The position numbers were made by a program, and so were the translations under genes. Below, one piece after another: positions 11,701 to 23,862 of a DNA stretch of 64,000 nucleotides. This stretch comes from Lineus longissimus (Eukaryota; Nemertea; Pilidiophora; Heteronemertea; Lineidae): contig NC_088314.1 in assembly GCF_910592395.1 (NCBI RefSeq), forward strand, positions 19,054,070 to 19,118,069, written 5' to 3'. The notes under the pieces were generated by a model that was not told the DNA's origin, made no database searches, and saw only the letters and a program-made list of their open reading frames with translations. Numbering within the stretch: the stretch's first letter is position 1; every line of letters starts with the position of its first letter.

Positions 11701-14700
11701 TCAGTAGAGAATTAGATAAACACAATCCCAAAATAAGCACAGCAAGTCCATGTATATGAATCGGACAAGCATTGTAGAAATACTATCATTGTTATTATTT
11801 TTATCAAGAAATTGTGGCCAGCGTGGAGTGCACCTCTCCCACATCTGCTCACTTACCTTGACCAAGGTGCTTCTTTACACTCAGGAGTCGGCAAGGCAAC
11901 AAGGCACTGTGCTTTAGTGACATCCTCCGCATCATAAGGCACACCCCAGAACAGACCAGCAGTTTTCTCGCAAGCAGCTTTGCCTTTCGATACTGAAAAA
12001 AACAATGACGCTTTAGATATTAAGTTGTATCACCATCGTGAAGTCCAGAGTCCGAGCTTTCGCCAAAAGCGGGAATGTCTGGCAATTAATGGCATGACTT
12101 TTGCCTGAGTAGTTATCTCTTTGATTTATAACAGTCACTTACAGTATGAACTCGTTCATTCAAACCTACAGTTCGAAAGATTCTGGGTTGATTTATGATT
12201 CTCATGCAATAAACCAACTGGCCTGGACTTACAATTTGAAACAGCCAGGGTCGGTTTAAGACTGTCACACCAAAAACCTACCTTTCTCTAAGTAGTTATG
12301 GAGCAGAACCCACTTCCCACCATTGTCTGTGCACTCTTTCTCATTGTTATACTTGGACCAATGCTTCCTCTTGCCGCCTGGTGTGTAGTATTCGACACAT
12401 TGGTGATATGGCTGGATGTTGTAACTCTTCTTCTGGTAAGATCTGGAAAAGAATCAAAGAATTTTTAACCCTCCATTAAAATTATGCACAAAAGTGCATT
12501 TCATGAGCCATGAAAATGTACAGACCTACCTCCTGTTACTTTAACAATAGTCAAAACCAGAATTCAAGGAAAAGTCAACTTAAGAATACCTTACATTTGC
12601 CTAGGTATAGCAGCCGTAGATATTTCCCCAAAAACAGTGAGAAAACATCCATGAATGACCATGTTTTTTAAACTTCAAGAAAAATTTACTCACGAGCACA
12701 TGGAAGCGTTCTCTGCCAAGACAGCAATATCTTTCCAAGGTGTTGGATGCCAGTATGGGTAATGATCTCGCTCTTCGGGACATTCGTAACCATAGCGATT
12801 GCCGTTAGGATTCTGCCTCGTATAGATGGCACTGCTTACACCAAGTCCATTGTCGCTTTGCAGTTTCTGGTCAGCAGTGAACAGACCTGGAATCCAAAGT
12901 TTAGCTTTATAAGAGCAAGTTTATTTGTGGTGTCTATCCTAACCCTAGCTGGCCCCGGTGCTGGAAGCAACACATTTCTCTTTAAACGTCTTTTTATAAT
13001 GATTTGCCTGAGGTGTAATAAACGATAAGATACAACAGACTTCTCCTTCTGCTCTGGCTCTATGCCAATGGCAACGGTCCCAAATACGTAATATCTATAC
13101 ATTGTGACCTCTGCAATTGTAATCAGGACACATCTCTATGAAGGATAGCATTTGTCAGTCACAAGGATGTCACGTCCTTGATAGAGGTTCTACTACACAT
13201 GAGTGTGCACGCAAGAGACTAATTGGCCGAGAGACACCATCTTCAGCCAGAAAGTTTTAGTAAGAGTTATGACTACATGTAGCTACTCTCCATAGATGGA
13301 GTTTTTTGCTTGCACCAGCAAGTAACCCTATGTTACCTCTTATTCAAAGGATGAAGCAATGTACATGAATAGTGAAGTGTCTTGCTCAAGGACACTGAGA
13401 TGATCATTCCTAGAGTTGAACCCATGACCTCCAGATTGTAAGCATAATTAAAGCCAGATGTGCACGGACCATGTCTTGATTTGACAATTCTGTATCTGTC
13501 CATACCTTTATTTCTCTCCCTCATGTAGCAAGCATCATACCATTCCCACGTCTCCTGCAAGCCCCTGTTGTCCACCACAGCATTATTTTTCCTTGTTGTT
13601 GCCTGCCCCTCATTTTCATTTAACTTCTTTGCTTGATTGAATTTCTGAGTTTCTGTTGATGTACCGTCACGGGTCGTGTCCTTGGAGACTGAAAATTAAA
13701 ATGGAGTATTGAAGTTGGAAAACCGCAATACCAGACTAAACACCAATTTAAACTTTAACTTTAGTATTTCTTGTGCTTGACAGGCCAGTGGTTAATGATG
13801 AGGATGAAACGTACCTGGCAAACTACTGTCCTGACACATATACTGCAGGACGAGATTACAATTCATCTTGTGTGGATCGGTGTCTTCATTGCCGCCGCAT
13901 CCATGCTGGTTGGTCCATTCAACCGAGAGGAGAGACTCGCCACCTGAACCATCACTTTGGAAATATTTCTGAAGAAAAATCAGTTTTTCAAGTGTTAAAG
14001 CAGTTTTGAGAAAATATCAATTGTGCATTTGTCTGAGGGGGGGGGGGGGGGGGACACTTGATACTAAAACAACATCCCATGTGTGAGAAAAGAAAATTGT
14101 TCTGTTTCACCCATCAACAGGGAACTGTGACATTGTCATTCTTTGGAGGCGCTAACAGTTGTCATTAAAAGTTTGAAATATTGACACTTACCATATTATA
14201 CTGCTTGGTTTTGTCATTACCCGCTGCCTTGTCAGTAGCATCTCCAACATTGTAGCCACCACGGTTGTTGTTCTGAGAATAAATTGGAAATATAACTGAA
14301 CTGACAGAATGCTCATGGTACAGTGGGCTAGAGGAGAGGAGACAATCATGATGCCACTATCGAGACTATGATACAGTAAAACCGCTCTATTAAGGACACC
14401 CTTGGGACTGACATGTGATGTCCTCTCAATAGAGAAGTATCCTGATTAGAGAGGTCAAATTGAATGGAAACAACAAAATTAGGACCAAAACTAGTGTCCT
14501 TAATAGAGAAGCTGTCTTTATTAGAGAGGTGTCTGCTAAGGGAGGTTCCACTGTATATCTTGAGCCTGAGTTATCAAATTTCTTTATAGCTGCATCCCTT
14601 CTTTCACAAAATACAAAATTCACTGGCATGAATGTTGTTACATAGATGCACTCCTTGATTTAAAAAAAAGTTTCTGGATCAGATTTGGGAATCAATGTAA

Positions 14701-14951
14701 AGCATTTAAAGTGCTTTGTGACAGTACAGTTGTACAGTATAAAGCGCAACATAAGAAGTGACAAAACATTTCACTTCATTGGTACTAACCTGTGAGTCAA
14801 AAAGTCTGTTGGCATTGTTTCTGTTGGCGGACGATTCATCGAGTCTGTCATTGCTGCCCCTAGGGTTGTGTAGGTAGACATCACAAGTTACATGGTTTAT
14901 CACAGTCAGGGATATGAGGAGAGCGGAAATCTGAAGTTGTGTGATCTTCAT
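8744..14951 (-). CDS. DD3-3-like secreted protein, 658 aa
   Basis: Homologue of the Dictyostelium 'protein DD3-3' family, whose biochemical role is not known to me. Twelve coding exons: 14790-14951, 14192-14272, 13815-13968, 13506-13688, 12694-12886, 12282-12442, 11857-11992, 11283-11387, 10760-10822, 9731-10026, 9219-9465, 8744-8939. They total 1977 nt in frame with a stop. The start MKITQLQ is followed by a hydrophobic signal peptide (residues 1-23) and then [16 protein letters not shown], the family's mature N-terminus. Family blocks seen: [64 protein letters not shown] and [16 protein letters not shown]. It ends IVVQ just after the last block, so there is no membrane anchor. [19 protein letters not shown] looks cupredoxin-like (inference). 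A 5' non-coding exon ending at 15963 probably splices to about 14970. Confidence 0.9.
10919..11101. mobile_element. Full-length TA-flanked MITE with intact ends
   Basis: It runs from TACAGTGGAACCTCCATTAG to GGTTCTACTGTA, about 180 bases, within an intron of the first DD3-3-like gene. Internal TCTATTAAGGACA-type blocks repeat in both orientations, so the element can fold back. It is one of the best copies for deriving a consensus. Confidence 0.85.
13115..13197. mobile_element. Truncated MITE copy
   Basis: AATCAGGACACATCTCTATG through GATAGAGGTTCTACTACA matches the right half of the TA-flanked MITE family. The left end is missing. Confidence 0.65.
14037..14054. repeat. Poly-G tract
   Basis: An uninterrupted run of about 17 G residues in an intron of the first DD3-3-like gene. 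Similar G or C runs occur near 26478, 31878, 42838, 45366 and 59761. Confidence 0.9.
14372..14555. mobile_element. Full-length TA-flanked MITE, inverted
   Basis: It starts TACAGTAAAACCGCTCTATT and ends GGAGGTTCCACTGTA. It lies in intron 1 of the first DD3-3-like gene, in the opposite orientation to the 10919 copy. Confidence 0.85.
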
Positions 14952-15962
14952 TGTGGCAGTGGTGCCCTGGAAAGATAGAAGCAAATATGAGTGACCAATA
15001 AAAGAAGAAGAAATTAACTTTACTTATCTTTGTTTGATTATCAAGCATGGGCCTAGACAACTGCTGATATGTGATAGATGTAGGCCCAGAAGGCATAGAT
15101 TGACAGATTAAAATTACAAGAAAACTTGATATTGGCGTAATGGCTCAGAAGTAAGTTTTAAGCCTCCAAGAGAAACCAAAAGGTTTTATCAGAATATTCC
15201 AAACTACAATAAACCCCTTTTAAAAATCACTAGAGATCATTATGGCTCAATGGTTTAGAGACTCACACTCACAGCTGATAATGTGGCTAGTCTGCAGAAG
15301 TGTGTGAGCAACAAGTTTTAAAAAACCTATGACTTTAGTATCATTCAATGACATATAATGACATAGTATGTCTCATTCATAGAGTACCATGTTGCAAATA
15401 TGGGTGGTTTTCTTTTAGAAAATGACATCATTTACTCAACAAAGTCAACAAGGTTAAACATGAATTTCTTAGATATTAATAGGATTTTACTTGAACTTTA
15501 TATAGCGTTGCAAATTTGGGGACATCAATAATCATTCACATGACCCACACAACACAATGACTGAATGAGACTGATTGACTGAGAGGGGTGAGTGTTACGT
15601 CGGAGAATGTATTAATTCAAGACTGCCAAGATTGGACAGCCAAATAAGGATATAAGTCCCCAAGGTCTTTTCAGTCATAAGTTTCTAAATCCAGGTCAAC
15701 AACACACTGACGTCATTTAACAAGACGATTGCCAACACAGTACATAACGTCTGAACGTGTGTACGTAATTTCTACACAAGACATACGCCTACTCCTACTC
15801 ATGACAACAAAATCTAAGCTGTGGAAGCTAAAACAGTCAAAATCGAATAAATGTCTGACAACAAAGACTGAGATGTTAATAAAGAAGTTGATGCAACCGA
15901 TCAAACTAAAATCAAAATTATGAAATTATGTAATAACGGGGTATAAAGTTAGAAGAACTTAC

Positions 15963-16030
15963 CAATCAACTTTCCTGCAGGCTTTAAATTTACTTCCGGG
16001 ATTTCCAACTTAATGACGTCACGTCTTCCT
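15963..16030 (-). other. Probable 5' non-coding exon of the 8744-14951 gene
   Basis: The minus strand reads AAGTTGATTG then GTAAGTTCTT, a strong donor ending the exon at 15963. A matching acceptor (TTTCCAG) lies about 20 bases upstream of the start ATG at 14951. The upstream end of this exon is not resolvable. Confidence 0.5.
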
Positions 16031-16255
16031 CCGCGCCCTACTTTCAAATCACTAAAATTAGAACTATCAAATATTTATGACTATATTTGTTTTAACAAAC
16101 TCAATTCTAAAATGAAATTAACACCTACTTATAATTTTCTGACAATTAGTGGCTTTTTAGTTTCGACTTACCATATTTAGTTTAGAACTATATTATCAGC
16201 GAGTGGAGTTGGTATTATTTTGAGTAGTACTCCGTCGGGATTCCCTTCAGAGGAA
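16031..16255. promoter_or_regulatory. Putative bidirectional promoter between the two DD3-3-like genes
   Basis: It lies between the presumed 5' exon of the minus-strand gene (ending 15963) and the ATG of the plus-strand paralogue at 16320. No other gene fits in between. The sequence is AT-rich, and I see no unambiguous TATA box. The role is inferred from the head-to-head layout. Confidence 0.45.
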
Positions 16256-16319
16256 CTTGAGATTTGGATCTGCACGTCCTGTCACTTTTACGGGTTCAAA
16301 ACATAGATTTAGGAGCAAA

Positions 16320-19300
16320 ATGATCAAATTCCTTCATTTAGTACATCTTTCTTTGATCTCCTTAGCATATTGTGATATATATCTACATAATCCAAGGTTT
16401 GTCACACTTTGTTTTCACACTTTGATTTCTTGTCAACATTTCCCTTGTTATGCTATGCTTGTGTAAAAAACACTAGTCAGTCTAGTGGTATACAATGTTG
16501 CACTTGTCATGTTTCACAAGTACAGGGCCTGTACATAAAGGGACCGATGGGTTCTATGTTTAAAGGCGCGCTAAGGCAGGAGCTAGGTAGTTGTGGGGCG
16601 GCTCTCTTGATGACCGATATTGATAATATGCACTGTTTAGATATCGTAAATAACCGACCAGGGAGAGGTCGACACAAGCAGCAATATCGTCGAATAAGAA
16701 CTCGACACTTTGTCCCCTTCACAACGATTCAGCCCTTTTGACAACTTGATCAGTTTGGCACACAGTGCAGGGAAATCCAGCGACAAGTGAGGTCAAAGGC
16801 CGATAATTCAGCTAGGTCATGTAGGTTGGTTCACTTGGCCAGGCAGGGGAGCTCGAGGGGCAGTTGAGAAAGTCCTGAGAAGTTTGTGACTGAGACTACA
16901 TGTAGGCCATGGCCCAAAGTGACTAGAGGTGGGATAACCCTTGTACAGTTTGTAATTAGATTCTCTCCTTGATTTTCAGAGGCAGCAATAACCGTCTTGA
17001 TGAAGCCGGTCGGGAGAGAAATAATGGTAACCGGTAAGTCCGACCCTGACAAACTGATTGAATGATTTGAAACAACCAAATAGAAATGCTGGTGAAGTGA
17101 GGCTGCCTGTTGGCTAAAATACGCAAAACAGGTCAGCAGAAACTGCTTTTTCAAATTCATGACAGCTCTTCATTCACATTTTGATAAACTAGTCCCTTAA
17201 TTTCTTTCAGATTATTTGATTCACAGAACAACAACCGAGGTGGTTACAACGTAGGCAGTCTTTATTATTATCAGGGATCAAAATTACCAATTGAGTGGTA
17301 AGTACCAGACCGAATGTAATCTTAAAAGCATTCTCATTTTTGCAAATCAGCTGCCAGTAACTAACATGTTAGAAATCTTGAGTCTTTTTGCTGGAGAGAA
17401 TAGGACTGTTATCAGTATTGAAGTAAACAAATATAATTATTTCCTTTCAGGACAAACCAACATTCCTGCCAGTCACCCAATGCCCACTGTGAATTTATCC
17501 TGCAGTATATGTGCAGCGACCAACTCAGAGATGGCGTCACTACTACGTGAGTATTTACACCTATGGCCTATGGCTACATTTGAATGTGATGAGCTTTTAA
17601 AATGAGCTAATTTGGTCTCGCCTGCAGCCACCAATTTGGATGAAAAACTGGGGGAACATAGCATGATATCGAGAAGACGAACTGCTCGACCTCCATCACA
17701 GGACTGAAGACATTACTTGGCAGGTTGAACACCAAAGAGGAAGTCTATCTTGTGAATTTTTTTAATGCCTGATTTGTTTTTTATCTTTCATTTTTGTGTG
17801 CTTCGTTACTCTTTTGAGACACAGTCTGGAATGGTCATGAAAATGCATTGATGTTTCCTTTGCATTGCAGAGCCATTCCAAGCAATCCCGCGCAGTGTAA
17901 GGACTATGACTGTGACACCGACAGACGATATGGGATGCATGAAAACTATGACTATTACCTGAACTGTAGGTTAAGGCAGCGCAACAAGGGACTGTTCACT
18001 GCTGACCAGGTAGGGAACTCTTTGCTTGTTGCAGTAGATCCTCTCTATTAAGGACACCTTTGGGACTGACTAGTGCTGTCCTTAATGGAGAGGTGTCCTG
18101 ATTAGAGAGGTCAAACTGAATGGATACAACCAATTTGGGTCCAAAACTAGTGTCCTTGATAGAGAGGATGTCTTTAAATAGAGAAATGTTCACCAAAGGA
18201 AGTTCCACTGTACTTTTTAATACCTTTATGATTCTTTGGGGAGGTCATTGGCGTAGTCCTAAGCTATGTGACTCACTGTCTCTTGTTTCTTGGTATTTCC
18301 AGATCAACCAGAATCAGCGTAATAGAGATCGAGCGATCAATACTCGGCAGAATCCTCAGGGTACTCGGCGAGGTTATGAGTGTCCGGAGGAGCGAGATTA
18401 CTACCCTTACTGGCATCCAACGCCATGGAAGGTAAGGTTCTGTTGATGAACTAGCTATTCTGGTTCTTCTTGTTCCAGTTTATAATGGGACGTGGTCATC
18501 ATCCTGACCATTATGCCCAAGGCCTTTTGGACCAAGGGGGGTCACGCAAGCTACTCATGTTCCTCACTTGCCCTGGCATAGACACAGGTACAGGGAACCT
18601 TGGTTTAATGAGTAATTCGAAGGACTGCGAAGAACAGGATTTTTAGTCCACGCCTGTTGATCCAGAATACAAGGCCTGGGTTCTCCCTAGGATCGATCCT
18701 GGGTGCAATGGTCCGATACTTCACTGATTTTCTCAACAATTTCATTGCCCCGCTTATTCCAGGACATAGCTGTTTTGACCAATGATGCCACCAGATGTCC
18801 TTACTATGAGCAGGAGAGCCAAAACGTCAAGGGGAAGTGGTTTTGCGACATTCCACAAGAAACGATCCATCTCAACCAAAAGAAGGGTCTCTTGATCCCA
18901 AACAACAAGGAGGACTGTGAGGTAAGCAGTTTAAACTTACGTTGTGCCCTTTTTGGCACCACCCTATTTAGAAAGACGATCATTTAGCTAATTAGCAGCT
19001 CTACGAAATTTATTGTAAGATGTCATAAAAAATTAGAAGTTACTGAAAGAGAGCATTTGGTCAAAAAATCTTCAGAATGCCTTCAATCTGTTTCAGAAAT
19101 TTAGCTGGCCTGCTAAAAGCGCCAATGGTGTGAACGGAACATGGAAGGAGGCACCATCGCATGGTTTACCCGCCCCGGATTGTCGCGAGACGGAATACAC
19201 ACGAGATAATCACCTAGGAAACGGCATTGGTGGTTACCCGATCTTGTACAACTGGACAGTACCTGAAACAATGCTGGGTGAGAGATGTGCTTTAAGAATC

Positions 19301-22300
19301 AGGTCAGTTTTAATGTTTTATTGTTGATGTTAGTTGTCTTGAGCCCTTTGGAAACAATCGATTTCTTTTGCTGCAACATACCACATTGCCACGACAGCAT
19401 GATGATTGGTTGCGATTGAACCAATCACCAGCAACTATTGACTGGACTTTTCAGGAAAATCTACTTGAGGACATGCACAGTGTATCTAGGTCTACCTTAC
19501 TTGGCTCAGTAACTTATTGTCAATTTGTTTGGTATATTTAGTCTACTATTAAGTGACAGGACAAATGGATCAAGTCCTTATCTTGTGTTCATTCTATCAA
19601 ATCATGTTGTCACTTTTTAAGCTCATGATTCCTTATTTCATGATATCGGAATATTGATAAAAATTTTCATCGACACATCCTCCCTTCATTTTGATAATTA
19701 GAATTTTTGTACTGTTAGAAAACTTTTTAACAGATATTTCATCTTAATAAGAAAGGAAGTAGAATGCTAGAACATTATTTTATCAATTTGAGTCATTGAT
19801 CCACTTTAAGGCCAAGATGAGTGGACTTGATAAGTTGATGACTTGTTAAGATGAAGTACTTGTATTGTACCATCAACTTGAACATGTAATTCTTCCCGTC
19901 TGGCCGACGTATTTGTTTAGGTCATGTCTAACCTAATTCACACTCGCCTTTGGCCATATTCCAAGGGCGGTGACTTATCTATTCAATACATTGACGTCTT
20001 AATTTAGGATATGCGTAATTGCCTTAGCTATCATGATCAGGCGGGCGTGATTTCAACTAGATAACATCTTATGTGGTTATTGTGCCCTTATTAGTGGATA
20101 ATGCTTTATCGTGTTTGCTAGTTTAAGAAAAAGCTTTGTAAAATGTGGAACCTGAGAATGATGACAAAGAAACGCCCTTAGGCCTAGTATTGATGTACAT
20201 GTATGACGATTGAAAGTTGATGACTTGTCAAAACTCAATGAAGGTCGTGAAGGTTATGATATTTACAAGTGTCGTAAAGACAAGAATCAATCAATGACAC
20301 TTTTGTTTGCAATAATTTTGGACCCCTCCTGCTCCTTCTTTACACTACAACAAGTTGGCGCAGTGGAACTTCCCTGAGCAGACACTTCTCTGGTTAAGAG
20401 TCCCTGTCCCTTGCGAGATGCGTTTGTCCCTTGCAGGATGTGTCCCTGTCCCTTGCAGTGTGAGCCCGTCCCATGTCCCATGAAACTAAGCATGCACAGT
20501 GGAACTTCCCCGAGCAGACACTTCTCTGTTAAAGAGACCCTGTCCCTTGCAGGATGTGTCCCTGTCCCTTGCAGCGTGAGTCCATCCCATGTCCCATGAA
20601 ACTAAGAGGGTCAAAATCCGTAAATGGTTAATGAGAAAATGCTTGATTGCTCTTGTAATTGCCTTTCAGATATAATATTTCCACGGCTGATTACAACCCA
20701 TGGGATGGAAAGACCAATGCCTCACACAGCCAGATAAAAAATAACGAAGGAACCTTCGTTGACATGACCGAGAAATACAAGTTTACTTCAACTCAGGAAG
20801 CAGACGCCAGGGGCTATATCTTTGCGAATAACCCCCAAGTGGAAGTGTTCAAGGATTTAGGATTCGACCTACAGCTTGCCATTAATACTGCCCAGTATGG
20901 TCGGACATTCCAGGATAGGTAAGCTGGTCAATAGGGGGCATTGCCGTCGGGAAGTTGTGGCCCATGGAAGACGGGTTTCAAGAAGTGATGTTTAGCCTTT
21001 AGTTTTCATCAGGCCATGGCCAGTATGATGCTGCGGGTGTGTGGCCTAGCAGTGGGGATTTGGCTGATAACTCTAAAAGTCATGGGCTCAATTCTTACAG
21101 GACACATTTACCTTATTCAGTTGCCATGCTGCTTGAATTAGATATGCAAACCAGGCCTGAATTAACATTTCAAGTTCGCGTACTCTCCACTTCCAGGACC
21201 CATCATTTTGCTGTGCGTCCTCGCCCAGCAAGCCTGGCCACTGCAAACATCAAGAATCTGAATGTGCGAGGCAAAAGAGGAAACATCGTCCAGGTTTACC
21301 CGGCTGTGGAGTATGACTTTGTTCCGAACACCCTAGAAATCGCTGAAGGAGACTATGTACATTTCCAGTAAGTTGAGTCAACGTGAGGAGAAAGTATATC
21401 TCTATGTATCCCAATAAAACCATGGTTAGCTGACCCGATTAAGTTCCTGGAATCCCGAAGGAAGATGTGATCTCCATTATTATTCCTTTTAGCATTTAGT
21501 TAGGGCTGTCATGGTTGTGTGTCTGGCAGCTAATTTATTGGTCTTATAACCTCCAGTGAGTTAATTTTCATTAAGAATTGCTGAGTTCGATATTGGCTCT
21601 TGACCACCGTAAACAAGCAAATATTGCTGCATGCGATTTACATCACATGTCGCAGTAAGTTAAATTGCTTGTTTAAGGGGTGCGTTAAGCTGTCTGATTA
21701 TAGAGTGACCATTTAATCAATGGGCGCATCATCTTCATGATTGCAGATGGACTGGATCCAACACCAACCCTAATAACAATGATGGTCAAGGAAAAGCTGG
21801 GACTGACCGTTCGAATGTTGTCCTCCAAGCACGACAGACATATGCCGAAGGAACGTTCAACCATAGTAATAAGTTTGGCCATTGGGGGCGCTCGTACCCA
21901 GCACATTTGAAAGATGTGAAGTTCATGGGCATGTCGTCTGACGAGCTGCAAAAACTGGCCATTCTTGAACCGAGTGAGTATCACCAAAAACACAAACGTG
22001 CAAAGGTTGAATTTGATCAAAAGATGTTTGATTGTCTATGGTTTCGCGAAGAATTTCATCGCTGAAATCAACAAGGACATGCACAGATGTGAGCTTTTTG
22101 CGTTAACCAATTTTTAGAAATGACGCGGGTTGCAGAGAGAATGCGGTCAGGATCCCAGACAAGGCTGTAGTATAATCGGCTTTTGAATAAACAGGCCCTT
22201 GTTGATATGTTCACATAGGTAACAACCCTATTCATCTTTCAGACCAGTTCAGAGGAGAGATGTCAGAATTGGACGATGCCGGCACCTACTTTGACCTCGG

Positions 22301-23862
22301 CCCGAGGAAGATCACAGGAAAGGGGACGTACCACTACATGTGTACAAGAAACAACAACTTCTCCAATCGGAGTCAGAAAGGCAAGGTCTTCTGCCAAGGT
22401 TTTGAGACACTTTATGAGAGCATTGGATGGAATGGAGGATCTGTGAAAACTGAGTAAGTACAGTAGTACCTCTCTATTGGGGACACCCTCGGGACTGACA
22501 GGTGCTGTCCGTAATAGAGAGGTGTCCCTATTAGAGAGGTCAGATTGAATGGCAACAACCTATTTGGGACAAAAGTTGTGTTCTTGAGAGGTGTTCAGTG
22601 ATTGCGGTCCCACTGTACATCAGTTCTGTCATTAGTTTCCAATACTGTAACTGCCAAAATTGGTTCTTTATTACATACCTTACTTTTGGCAATGGCTAGT
22701 TATTACTATCACTAACTTACTGACTTTCCTTCCATTCTCTCTCTCTTTAGTGGTATGCACTTGGAGGTTGCTCGAGGGACATTTGATACGTTGAAAAAGA
22801 TGAAGATTGAGAAACTACCGGAGGGTGAGGTCATGAGAAGGATCGACACCTACAAACGGACCATGCCGGTAAGGACTTAAAGACTTCCTCTTCTTCTGCA
22901 TTACTGGCAGTCATACATACCCTTGTAGTTTCTAGCTCGGGGTCAAAGATTTCGTCTCTGGCAAATATTTGTCGAATGACACTGTCTGTGGTCAGAGATG
23001 TAGAGTCAAACATCGGCTCTTGTCCGTTTGACTGGGCCGTTTGGTTGGGTGATTTGCTTGGCCTATCTGACATGTCAGTTCTTGTATACCAGTAGTGTTT
23101 TTTTTCTCAAAGCACTTTACTGTTATTGCCAAGCCTAATCTAGAAACTTTTCTGGAGCTCACAGACTATGCTAAACTTTGCCATTTCGGGCCATTTGAAA
23201 GTACCGATTAGCACTTGCCTAGTGTCGAACCCATGACATTCTGATCACAAGTCAGGCAGTTTTTGACTATGCCACCATTGGCACCGGGTGTTAGGCCCTT
23301 GTTCGAGAAATCTTTTTTTCTCATACGGAAATGACTTGCCCAGGGTCACAAGCAGTGTGATGCGTCCTTGTCAGGTATTGAACCCCTTCAAGTGTAAGTT
23401 ATGTCGACATCTTCCCCGCAAAACTATTTTGCCTGTTTATTTGATATCCTAATGGGTTTCTTTCAGGTCGGTGATGGCTTAGCTAGTGATGCATTCGTCA
23501 TTCACCCGCAGACAAAACTCACAGCAGGGGACAAGAAGTTCCAGGTTAAAATGGCGATAAATCCACCGGCATCAACAGACGTCAGCATCTACCGATCAGA
23601 CAACGATGTCTTCTCGACATGGACGCGCGTCGACGCTCAGGTTTCTGGGAAGGAGGCAAACTTTGCTACCGATATGGGTGGTGTCTATGTCGCCGTTTAC
23701 AGTCATCCGGTTGGAATGATTGTCGGCGTGACCTTAGCCTGTATTGCTATCTTAGTCATTGTCGTTGGCTCAGTTGTCTATTTCAGACGTCATCCGGATA
23801 AGTGGGGACAATTGGTAGGGGGGATAAGAAATATGAAGCGATCAACTGCAGGGCGGATTTAA
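16320..23862 (+). CDS. DD3-3-like protein with C-terminal transmembrane anchor, 772 aa
   Basis: Paralogue of the neighbouring minus-strand gene. Fourteen exons: 16320-16396, 16980-17033, 17211-17297, 17451-17546, 17871-18009, 18303-18431, 18763-18921, 19097-19302, 20670-20918, 21197-21367, 21747-21973, 22243-22453, 22751-22868, 23467-23862. They sum to 2319 nt in frame. A signal peptide (residues 1-18) precedes [16 protein letters not shown]. Family blocks: [83 protein letters not shown] and [16 protein letters not shown]. Unlike its neighbour it continues for about 200 residues past the last block. That extension includes a membrane segment near 723-747 ([20 protein letters not shown]) and a short basic tail, giving type I topology. 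A possible donor in the last exon (CAATTG then GTAGGG) could give another cytoplasmic tail. Confidence 0.9.
18030..18212. mobile_element. TA-flanked MITE in second DD3-3-like gene
   Basis: It runs from GCAGTAGATCCTCTCTATTA to AAGTTCCACTGTA, starting about 20 bases after the donor of the exon ending 18009. The ends are slightly diverged. Confidence 0.8.
20355..20606. repeat. Two tandem copies of a repeat distantly related to the MITE family
   Basis: Two copies (about 20357-20487 and 20497-20606) each begin CAGTGGAACTTCCC and GAGCAGACACTTCTCTG, and end CCCATGTCCCATGAAACTAA. Inside are short repeats of GTCCCTGTCCCTTGCAG. Only the first 35 bases resemble the TA-flanked MITE. Confidence 0.7.
22459..22617. 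mobile_element. TA-flanked MITE inserted at a splice donor
   Basis: The element starts with TACAGTAGTACCTCTCTATT at 22459. The intron begins GTAAG at 22454, so only five intron bases precede the element. The right end is GGTCCCACTGTA. Confidence 0.82.
23205..23290 (-). repeat. tRNA-like SINE fragment
   Basis: The plus strand reads GTCGAACCCATGACATTCTG then TATGCCACCA, the complement of a box B (GGTTCGA-like) and a box A (TGGCATAGT-like). Related fragments are near 4190-4260, 13405-13460 and 54380-54445, so a tRNA-derived SINE family is likely. Confidence 0.55.

Noticed and set aside
16409..16741. 110-aa plus-strand frame overlapping the start of the second DD3-3-like gene
   Set aside because: It is intronic in a different frame, and the homology-supported exon ends at 16396 with a good donor.
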